Shown here one piece after another: positions 37,201 to 49,200 of a stretch of DNA of 64,000 nt. The translations under genes and the position numbers were made by a program. The notes below the pieces were generated by a model. It was given only the letters and a program-made list of their open reading frames with translations. It made no database searches and was not told where the DNA came from. Position 1 is the first letter of the stretch, and each line of letters opens with the position of its first letter. The stretch lies in assembly GCA_012064415.1 (NCBI GenBank), contig SSNU01000163.1:372001-436000 (forward strand). Direction: 5' to 3'. Source of the stretch: Gyrodactylus bullatarudis (taxonomy: Eukaryota > Platyhelminthes > Monogenea > Gyrodactylidea > Gyrodactylidae).

Positions 37201-40200
37201 CACACCTTCAAGCACAACAACCCAACAAGAGATAAATGAGAGTTCCCTCCCGACTAACAACAACGTAAAAACGAAGAGAGGGCACTGCCTTCTCTTCTTC
37301 TAATGAGAAAAATTAAGGGAAAGAAAAAAAGGACTCCTCTCGAAGTTAAGAACAAGAGGGAGAGGCAGTTTCTCTTTCTTTGGGAGTGTTGAGGTGGGTA
37401 GATGGGGGTTAGGGAGATGGGGAAGCTAATAATAATAATAATACTTGTGTGAATTTTCCCAGACTGACATTGTTAGCTAACTACACACAAGGGGAATAGA
37501 TTCTCATACCATTTGGCCATTTTTTAAGTTGACAGTGTTCAATACCCCTCCAGACTGTACTGTATTTATTTAGTTATTCGTAATTTATTCATCGGATAGA
37601 TACCCTGAAGGATATTATTAGTAGAGATGAGGAGAAATCAATCGAGTAGTCAGTAGAGTGAGTCCCTATTTTTTCAAGTTGAAAATTAAATAACCTAATT
37701 CACTTTCTGACTAAACGAAAATCGTAGATTAAGAATGTTTAGGTCTTGTAAATCTACCATATTCATTAGACTTGGACGAAATTTCGTAAGACTAATGAAA
37801 CCGCGTGTAATTTAGTTTTGATAATCTTTGAGCTATTTCGAAATCATTCAACCATATCTGGCTGAGTCTTTAACTCTAAAATAAACAAAATTTCAGAAAA
37901 TTTTAAATTTTGAACGTTTTCAATACCTTCTAAATTTATATTATCAAAATCCAAAACAAGAAAAAAAATCCGGACCATTTATTTTATCTAAATTAGACTA
38001 CTCTTCAGGAATTATTGTCAATCCTCGACCAAAGCCCTTGAACGCGTTCAAGTCAAACTCATTCAGAAAGTGTGCTGGTCCATTTAGCCACGATGAATGT
38101 CTATTAAAAACTAATCTATTTTTTAATAAAATAGTTAAAGACAAACTCAAAGAAACTGAACAATCTAATCTCATCTACTGCTTTGAAGCCTCATGTGGAG
38201 CTAGGTATATAGGCCGAACACAAAGAAGATTAGCTATTAGGATCAATGAGCATTTAAACAAGAATAGCTCATCAATCAAGAAACACATTGATAGGTGCGG
38301 ATGCGAGGCATATGAAAGCAATTTTAAAATCATATATAAGGACCCAAGCGATAAACTTACAGACCTCAAAATTAGGGAAAAGTTTTACACAATGGGGGAG
38401 GATCCAAATCTGTGAATCCAAAAGAATTACACACACAATTTGGAACTAGCATGGCCCAATTGATTTTTAATTTTTCTTTTCTACCTACTAGAAAAGTTTT
38501 TTGGTTTTTCATCAATTGGAATTACGCAAGAGAACACTAATCTATTTTTGGCTAAGGAGAATTATATAAAAATACTCAAAATTTCTGATTCCTGCATTAC
38601 AATCTTGGACAAAAACAGGACTTCTCCATTCTATTATCGAAAATACACACATGTGCCTGTTGATTCCAAATCAATATTAAAAATATCATTAATGCAAACA
38701 ATAAAACCTTGTGTGATTTAAAAAGAAAACTATTTTTTTAACGAGTGAACAAAAAATTGAATTTCAATTTTTTGTTGATCTCTGAGATTTAATTTAATTC
38801 AAGTATGGTTTTCTCAGATGAATACTAGACAAATATTTTCATCTGGCAATTACGATGAAAGTGGTAATTTTTAAAAAGAAATAGTTATTTTTCATTAGAT
38901 TGTCATTTTTCTCTCTTCTTGAGTTACTTGAGGAAAGCAGAATTGGTGAACATATGAAACATTGTGTTACCAACTCATACTCTGCAAAAAATAGGATAAA
39001 AGAGGTAAATATGAATAATAATGAAAATATAGTTTAGATGTAGAGTCTATGTATACTAACATTCCAGTTGATCAAGCCCTGGATGTGTTGAATGATATTC
39101 TAACTTTTCCTGGAGATTTGAACAACCAGAAAAAAGATTTTGTGATTGAAGCTTCCAAAATATGTCTAAATGCTACTAGTTTTAGATTTAATCAAAAGTT
39201 TTATGTTCAAAAATTTGGTTTACCTATGGGAAATCCTTTATCTCCAACAATAGCTAATATATTCATGACTAGAATAGATAATATGCTTATTAAGGAAATT
39301 AAGTAATAACAAAGACTACTAATCGACAAATAAGTATAGTTATATCTCAAATAGGAAAAGAGTATAGAACCATAAAATTGACAACAGAAAAAGAGGAAGA
39401 TAACTCTCTTAATTAGAAACTAATGAGAATAGAAACTGAAATCCAAACTCGAGTATACAGAAAACCTACAAACAAAAATATAATTGTTCATATGCACCTC
39501 GAAAATATAAGTTAAATACACTGCAAGGGGAAATTTTAAGAACACTAAGATTATGTGATACTGGTTTTTTAAGAGAAGATTTAGAGAAACTTTTTTTTAT
39601 TTTTCAAAAAATGGGTATCCAGATAGTTTAATAAATAAATATTTTTATTTTTAGTACAAAAGAAAAATTTCATAATAATAATTTTAATAATTTTCTTTTT
39701 GATTTTAATAATATTTTTTTAATGGATTTTTCCCTATTAAGTATTGATATATCTTTGGTTTTAAGAAAATTTGGTATTAAGACTATTTTTAGGTTATCTA
39801 ATAAAATAGAAAATCTTTTAACTGAAAAACAAAAATTAGGCCTAGATGAGATTCAAGGTATTTATAAAATAACTTGCTCATGTGAAAAATCTTACATAGG
39901 TCGAACAGAAAGAAATTTTGAAATTAGATGTAAGGAACACAAAAAGGCTATAGAAAAAGTACTCGTAGACAAGTCAGCATTAGCTAAACACTAGGCTGAT
40001 AATTCAGATCATATCATAGATTTAAATGACGTAAGAAGTCTAGGAAACATGAGAAATAAGTATAAAAATATGATTTTGGAGTCTATAGAGATTAAACTAA
40101 ACGAGGTTGTTAATGGTAATAAGACGGATATAATTATTGGTAATCGTTGGTTAGAATTGATTGATTAAAGTTGAGAAGAAATCTGATTGGTTTAATGTTT

Positions 40201-43200
40201 TGATTGGACACACAGGGTTCAAGTATCTTAAGTTTTTTGAAAAATCTCACGCCAGAAGAAGAATACGACATGTATTCGAAATATTGTGTGAGTCCTAACT
40301 ATTTTTATCAGGGTTATCTAAATGTTTTTTATTCTAATCTTAATTTTAATATTCTTTCAAGTGATGAATTATATTATCAGAGTTATTACTCTAATAATTC
40401 TGATTCTTATAACAATCACTGTAATTTTTATAATCCTTGTTTTTTAAGAAATACTACACCTTTCTCTACTTTTTCTTTTTATACAGATAGACCAATACAA
40501 GCCAGAATACAACATAGTCAGGCAGCAAGCGAACAACGTTATAGTCTCTCTTATCCATCTACATACAAGGCTATTTAGATAAGTCTGAGAAAAAAACATG
40601 AAATGGATTTGGATGGACGGATACCTCTTCTGATTTGATATCGGAATTTCCCTTCAAGCATTAACGGCGAGAGAGATCAGTGTCAGTGGTTCCCTGGGTT
40701 TTTCTGAGCTTTAGGCATCAACGATAGAAGTATGGCGCAGTAAAAAGAAGAGCTTTTTGGTTTTGTGAATCTTTACAAAAAATATACAGAATCTATATTA
40801 AAGAGAGAGTCATGGAAAAATTAAATTTTCTGATAAATTCTAAATTAATCCTCTATATGAATTGTATGGTGAGTGGAGAGGGGGATTTAACGCCAACAAG
40901 AAATGCAAAGGCAAAATTATGGAAATCAGAAGAAAATTGTTCCTCATGCCAAAAAGAATATGATCAGTTTCTTCTCTCCCTTGAATATTTTTTATGCATC
41001 CTGACTATGTACCCCCACCCACTCTATTTCTCTCAAAAATACATCCTTTCCAACGGATTGAATCGATTCAAGAAATTTAAGCACCAAGCCAGGCAAAATG
41101 AGTGAGGGAAGAAATTCAATTAGAATTTGTTTTTTATTTGTCTGCAACAATCCAGATCTGTTAGTCTGATTAGAAAGTTTCTAAAAAAAGGGTAATCCCC
41201 CTTTAAACTCTGTGGATCTGAGGAAAAATGAAGATTGAAGGATGCAAGACTGATTAAACCCCCCCCCCCCCCGTTTCCAAGGCAAAAACAGCTACAGTTT
41301 TTTATAATCAAGTCAAGTTCATGATTTCTATCTGATTTCGGCAGTTCCACTATCGTAATATTACAGAGGGCACCTTTTAACTATAGCAGCTTGATTCAAA
41401 GTGAGTAAAAGAGATAAAGGCAAGACTCACATTTGTTAGAAAGATAACTGCCAATTTCCGAATGGGCTCATATCCAGACTCAATTTGGACTAGAATACTG
41501 TTGATTATCAAGATGAGTTTTTTATTCTCTTGATATTTCAATAACCTAGAAGAAGTAATAATAACCTAAATGAGGAATTTTAAGCATACTTGGCCAGGTT
41601 GGAGAAAATGTCGACGAAAGAGTCTTCATTTTGTAGAGAGGAGATTTCAGTTTCGTTATTCTTCTCGAGTAGTACGCTAGCAGGATCACACTTTTTCTTC
41701 TTCAATTCTCTAATGACATTGAGGGCTTTATTCTTTCTGGACAAGGCCTTCTGCTCTAGTCCTGAACAAGGCACGCTCTCCGAGAAGCCAAGAGTGTGAA
41801 GGAATTTCTCTGATTTCGTGGCCAGCAGGAAATTGCGAAAGCCATCGATTGCAATTCTAAATAATAAAAAGAAATAGAGCTAATCAATATAAAGCTGAGA
41901 ATCTATGATTTTTAAAGAGGTCTCAATTTTTTCATCAAGAATTCATATGTGTTAAAGACTATTTGGAATCCAGATCATGATTAGAGATGTAACAAATTTT
42001 TCAACCTACGTTAAAAACCTACTCAATTGATAATAATATGACTTCTTGACATTGTTTTACACAAGATGAAGTATCAAAATGCTTGTCCGTGATAAGTTTA
42101 ACCCTTTCGATACCATAGCTAAACGAAGAAAGCTTCAGGCTTAATTCTCTCTCAGAATTACCTAAAATGTGATGATAAAAATACATTTACTAGGACAAAA
42201 TTTTATGAAAATTTTTTCTCACACATAATTTCATCAGGGTCTGATTTATATTGGAATTCCCATCTACTGGTGAGTAATTTAGAGTGAAACTTTGCCAATG
42301 AAGGGATTTATTTGAAAGTTAATTGTTTCAAAGACTCAATTAATGTCAAAAAGGATATCTTTTAAATTTCATTCGATCTTATTACAAAATAACCTAGATA
42401 TTGAAGATCTAAGGTAAAAATGGGGTTGAGAATTGCCCCATTTTCACGAGACTATTGATGGAACTGCTCATTGATTTCATGCATTAAAAATATACCTTTT
42501 TTGGATTAACTAAAACACCTAATTAATATGAAGATCATGACTATTTGACTATTTTGACTAATTATGATCCTAAAAATCAATTTTTGATCATTCTCTCACT
42601 TTTAAATCAGCAAAAATTATCAACTCAAAGTTCAAAAGAATGGAAATTCGGCGACATCGCTAGATTTGAAATATGCTATAACTTTCCTAAAATTTTTTTT
42701 TTTCAAATTTTTTTCTTCAGATCCTAAAAGTGGAACCTACGATCAAGATTCCAAAAAATCTTGATCAAATTCGATTTCTTGATGAAAAAATTCATAATTT
42801 TGTAAAAAGCATAAATTCCCATCTTCATATTAATTAGCTTTATTTAGCTTCTACGGAAATGAATCTTATTATCTCTGAACATTGATAAGTTTAATAATTT
42901 CAATCAAAAAGAATCATGAATTAAAGAATTCTACTTCCTTCGGTAAAAGTTCAAATATCTATGGCACTCTTATGCCTGGCTAGCAAAAATGTAGCATGAT
43001 AACAAGATAGTTTGTGATATACTATCAAAAAATAATCAAAAAAAAATGTTTCAAAATCATTGAAAAAAGTCAGTTTGATCATAGAGGCCATATATGACCT
43101 CTGGTATCGAAAGGGTTGAAGATCACACTTTTTTTAAAAATGCCGCTAGATTTTCAATGAACTTTTACTACGATTTCACTAAAATTTCGAATATCGTTTT

Positions 43201-46200
43201 TGCTGATAAAGCTTAAAGATTTTTAGTGAAAATAGTATTAGAATCATGTTAAGATCTCTTCTGTTAAATTTTGTTATACCACAATGCCTACAAGATAATT
43301 TAGGGAAAATGGGCAATTCACGACTATGCATGGAGTTGCAAACGAATTTTCAGTTATTTTAGATCTCACACATCATTGTTATCAAAATTATATGTGGAAA
43401 TTTCACGGAAAACTTTGATTTAATATAAGGAAAAAATTCGTTACATCTCTAATCATGATGTTCACTTTCACCATTTGAAGAGAAAAAATAATGGCAAAAT
43501 GACCAAAAGTTTTTTTCAGTATCACGATTAAACTTCTTTTTACTATACACACATCCCCAGCCTTTCAAATCAATAAAAATTTTCAGCTCAAAGTTTGAAA
43601 AGGTGGGAATTTCGCGCCAAATCGAAACTTGAAAAATCACCATATTTTTCATATGAATAAATTTATTACATAAAACATGAAAATTAGGCCACATGATCTT
43701 GATTCTTCAACATATTCTAATTCATGACGAAAAAAGTTAAGTTTCACATACCTATTCTACAAAATGTCGTTAGATTAGTTACAAACTTACCGTAATGGGT
43801 TGAAGGATTTTGACAAGTTTGCTTCTGTGCCTGTACGAGTTTCAAACGCCAATCCCCGAGGAACATACAACTCTCTACTGATACTACAAATAGCTGACCA
43901 ATGGATTAAAAGTTTAGCATATAAATCATCCCTCAAGAGACTCTTCGCCAGGTTGTTCTTCTCGTGGAAAACATTGAAATAATGAAAATTCATCTCACTG
44001 GCAGTAACCTCTGGGTTATCATCCTTGTTGGTTAATGAGCCAGAGTCATCTTTCGACTTGCTTGACGTTCTCGTGGGCTTGACACGCCTGATAGTCTTAG
44101 AATGGGCTGAGGTTGTATTGAAAAGGGATCTCAAGTTGTGATATCTTGTCTGTTCATTAGGCTGGACATCAATGGATGATAATTCGGCAAGCGAAAGGGG
44201 ATAACAGAGTACTTGTAAAGCATTCACAGAAGATAACCAAATGTGTGTGGCAAACTTGAGGATTTTGAAATCAGCCTTCTTAAGACGATTCTTTATATTT
44301 AACGGATCATCACGTTCTTCGTAGGGGAGGCAATTTTCTAGAATTGTCAACGTCTTCTCCATTAACAGGTCCATGTTGTGAATGACCTTTTCTGAAAATA
44401 CAATTTAGTCAGTACAAATGAATTTGTACACATTGATACACATATGTTTATTTTCATCAGTCTGTATGCTATAGATTTCAGTTAGATTGCAAAATTGATT
44501 GAAATGAAGATGTTATCGATGAAATATTAGAGTAAAATTCTACACCTCTCCCCTCACACACACACACACTACAGCTAATGTCAAGGAAATAAACAAATAA
44601 ATTTTGATTAAGCAAAAAAAACTATAATTTTGATTTATAGACAAAAAGTGATTAATAAACTAAGTTGATAAATTATTAATTAATACAGTATTTCAATTGT
44701 ACCAGGCACAAGGAAATCAGATAAAAGACAGAGAGAGAGAGAGAGAGAGAGAACCTTCTGATCTTAAATGTTTCCTAATCCGATTATGTAGGACTGATGT
44801 CTCTAATCTGTAATGAAAGAAACTGTCCATTTTCATGCTTTGTTATCAAGTCACGCCTAAGCTTCACCTATTGTACTCCATTCATTGTTGATTTGTCTAT
44901 TGGAAATTTCAATAACTTATCAATTCGATTTGTACTGGAGGATGATTTTCACTCATCATTTCAATAGTAAATGAGTAGACATCAATCATTTAGATAAACA
45001 ATTGTTATTATTACTACATCAAGAGTTTTATGAAATTCCCTTGTCTGAATCAATTTCGTTCAACTTTATTACGATTGTATTATTAAAATGAAATTTCAAA
45101 ATTACTTACTATTTTCTTGAGTGTAGTACGATAGCCAGGGTGAATTACTCGGATAAAAGGCCATTGCTCCAAGAAAAATTGACCATGTTCTATAGTAAAA
45201 GTATAATAAAATTTATAGTAGATACTCTTCCTCAATAAATTTTTTTTGAATGAAATACAGAAATAGGTAAGGGAGAAAATTCATTGACAAAAACTCACAA
45301 GTCGAAAGGGAGCTCCTGTTTAAGGAGAACATCAAAGCACAACCCTTGAAAGTAATAGCTCAACTTGACCACAATTCTTAGGAGACCAGACCTTAGCCCG
45401 GGACACAAGGTGGTTGGATAGATATCATGGAGGAAGATAAGGATTTCTTCAACTTTTGATTCATCCAAATTGGGTCCACGAAACTTGGATATGATCATCA
45501 TGACTTTGATGAATAGGCCGTTGAGATTGTTTGGAATTCTTGGGCCGTAAAAACTCAATTCGCAAACGTCGAGAATGTCGGCAACAATATCGGATGTTGC
45601 TTCAGAATTAACGTCGATAGAGTTGGTTTCTTCGGAGAAATCATCATTTTCATCTTCAAAGTCTAATTTTTCCTCTAAAATGTATGTGATTACTTTGAAG
45701 TAACTTCAATAGAAAATATTTTATAAAATGCCTTACCATTGGGAGATGTTTGGGACAAGAGAATTTGACTTTTTCTCAAGCTATCTAAAATTAATCCAAT
45801 ACACTCGTCCAACTCTTGGCTATTCAACCTGCCAATGAGGGCTACTAGCACACAAGTTTGGGTCCACCAATCCTTGGGGAATTTATCAACTGGCATACAA
45901 TAGACTGTCAGATTTACATCCAAAAGGCCATTTGGAGGTTCATCTTGAAATTATTTCAATTACGTTACATCAACTAAACTGAGAATTTTAAAATGATTTC
46001 CACTCACTAATTTGATTGGTTTTATCCATGAGAGAAATCATAGCCTTGATCACTTTAACAGCATACCGGCGTAGGAAGTTTGGATTATCACAGCTCATCA
46101 AAGGTAGAACGCTTACCAACATCTGAGAGGCGATTGAGAATTTTTTCAGGTACTTTGCCTCAGGTCTACAATAAGCATCTAGGATTGTTTTGATTAAGAT

Positions 46201-49200
46201 CAGGGATCTTAGTTTTATCTGGGAGCTTGGTGAGTCCAATGATTTGAGTAGACTCTAGAACAGAAGGAAAATGTAGAGGATAATGCTATATTCTACAATC
46301 CCTACTATCTTTACTTAAACCTCAAATTATATCATTCTCTTTGAACGAAAACTAATTATACTGTTTAGTAGATGAATGACAGAGAATTCTAATTGTATCT
46401 CAAATTTCGATACATCTTTTACATTTAACCTTATCCTTGAGAGAACTAAGAAGACGAGTGATTTAGGCTTATTTTAAGAAAATGAAAGGTGTTTAGAGTA
46501 GAAAATGAATTATTGCAAAAAGTCAACGCCTTTGAATTTAAGCAAGTAGCATGACGACCTTGATGTATAATTGACATTTGAGATAATTGTTTAGCTTACT
46601 TTGATAAATAAGTTCAGACATGGTTCACCTGACTGAAAGTCTGACCTTTCAATCGCCATGCATATGGAAGATTTGGTAATGATACGCAAGAGAAGTGAAT
46701 TATCCAAGTCATCATCTCTTGTGAGGGATAGGCTAACTGGATTCAGGTTCAACTTGGCAAATGAAAAGTCACGTGTTGTTTCAGATTCCTCAAGAATTTT
46801 GTCAAATGTAATCTCTGAGGAGGATACCTTCAGTACCACAGAAAGTATGCTGAAGAGGGCATTGCTCAATTCCATCGATTGCACTGAGTTGGGAGCGATT
46901 TTTCTAGAGAAAGAAACTCGAGATTGTAACCTTGGCTAGGCAGGAAGCAAAAGGTTGAATATAAATCTAGATAGTGTAACAAAACAATGGTCAAATAAAG
47001 TTTTCAGGATCAAAATTAGATTAAATTTAGGAAACGAAGTTTGCTAAATGTGATCTAAGGACTAACATCAGGATCCAGTAGAAGTTGAATTTCGATCATT
47101 TTTACAGCTTGAAATTTAGTGAATATTTGATAATTATTTATATCCTTCAAAAACAACGGGCTTTCAGAACTTTAACGGTAAAAACCAGGTTCCTTATCTA
47201 ATTTTGATTTTTCCTGAAACTTTATTTGAGCACCCTCAAAGTTTTTTGATGAAAAAAAATCAAAAAGATTCTCAACCTTAAATTTTAACTAGCTTTATTA
47301 GTGAATTAAACTCACAGAATATTTCTCATCAAAGCAATAGAAGAAATGATGATGAGAAGGTCTTTCCTTGTCAGAGGTTCTGCTAGGAGAGGAGAGGCAG
47401 ATTTCTCATAGGTTTTTCGATTGAGGATGCTCGGGGAGAAGTTGACAAGTTCAATAGAAGAAGTCAATTCATGGCTAAGGGTATGTTTGAGATAGTTTAC
47501 AAAAATATCACACAATTCGATTTTTATGCCAGCGTCACTCTGAAGATCCAATGAGGTTTTCTTCTTTGGGTCTCGGTCGAGAGCATCAGCCAGGTAGGAG
47601 AGACAGCCAATAACAGAAAGGTTTATGTTGGACTCCTTGAACCATTGATTTTTGAAGAAGAGTTCAAATAGTGGCAGAATTTGCATGGATATTTTACTAG
47701 CAGCAATGTTGCCAGAGGCATGGACGATTTTACTAATTGACCAATACAGAGTGCACACGAGTTCCTTGATTTTTCCATCATTTCCAAAGACTATTTGGCT
47801 AGGAATCTGTACATATATTAATGTACAAGTTAGAATTTAGATCAAATTCAGATTTAATAAGAGTGTATTTACCTGATCAGAGCTTGAGCTGTTTGAGCTG
47901 GAAGAGTCTTTATTGTGAAAGATTTTGGAAAAGACAGAACCTCCAGCTACAGATGTTGAGAAGAGGGATAAGCGGGGAAAGTTTTGATTTAGCTGACTAT
48001 CCAGAGAGTAGAATATTGAGCTTATTGTTGAGAGGGCCAAGTCGACATTTTCTACTCCGAGAATTCCGATACATTCGGATACTCCCTCGACTTCTTCTGG
48101 CAGTTCGTGTTTGGCCACAGATAAGATTTGACTTATGTTCTTATTCAAGATTTTGTCTTCATTCTTTATGCACAAAACGACTCCGTAGCATTTGAAGAGG
48201 AATCTACGCTCATCACTAGAGAGGACTGATGGGGCAGACAACAAGTTAAAGATTTCCTTGATTAATTCATCCCGCCATGAGGAATCGGAGACAACGTCAA
48301 CTGTCTTGGCAAGAAGATTCAACATTTGATTCTCGCATTCGGCCAGTTCAAATACTGACTCCTGTTCCAGACAATTTTCAATGCTTTCGAGACATTTTTT
48401 CTTTACCTGGTTACCTAGAATTACAGTAAAGTCAAAGTTATTAAACTACAAAGTTCATTTATTACATTTTATTTAATTTGTAGGAAAAGTCATGTGATAT
48501 TTACTTAATTAAAAATCGCACCAATCTTCTAATTTTTAAGAAGCCTTTTGAATAAGATAAATTGTAAATTAAAGTAAGATCCACTTTCTACAAACTCAAG
48601 ATATTGAAAACTTTTGGATCTATTACTAAATCTATTTACTAAATGATTCACAAATCATCAAAATGAATAATTGAAATTGGCGCCTTTCATTCACATCTAA
48701 CGATTCATGAGAGTATGTTTTGACTTGTGAAAATAATGACCGCACAAAGCCTATTATTAACAGTAGCATACACTCAAAAGTCTACGCATACATATTTTTA
48801 TGAACCCTTTATGCAAAAATATTGATGTTTTGCTTGTAAAAACTGCACGAGGGTTGTAAGCACTGACAAGTTTGATGGTATAAAAATCAAAAATCAGTTT
48901 TAATAATTTTCTTTTACAAAGTTTGGCTAACCTAACTTGGTGTGTATTGCGTCAGGTGTTTGTCAGGGATAATTCTCATTCGATGAAGGTGTACATTATC
49001 AGGAGTTATATTGTATTTTTGTTAATAGCTTCTTCCCTAATGGTGACATGTTTTGGCCAGGATGTTATTAACACCAACTATGATATTAGTCAGGATAACA
49101 CTGGGGAAAGAATACAACATGAGGACCCTGACAAGCATGAAATGAAACCGACCCAAGACACCTTGCCAGATGAGGACGTCCAAAATGATGATGCTGTCAT

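Larger units (their letters stand above)
31837..41430. other. MROH1 intron 16 (9.6 kb), repeat reservoir
   Basis: Contains, in order, a foldback element (32290-32990), a promoter-plus-hairpin repeat (34851-35027), two palindromes (35823-36100 and 36131-36340), two Penelope-like remnants (37990-38415 and 38990-40165) and a 14-C run (41259-41272). Between these I see only AT-rich sequence. Confidence 0.6.

Noticed and set aside
40204..40578. 124-residue Asn/Tyr/Ser-rich frame after the Penelope-like copy
   Set aside because: No ATG at the open end, biased composition, no recognisable motif; may be retroelement debris but cannot be supported.
47821..48195. 124-residue frame on the plus strand
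   Set aside because: Lies antisense to MROH1 exon 7, which matches the family and splices in phase.
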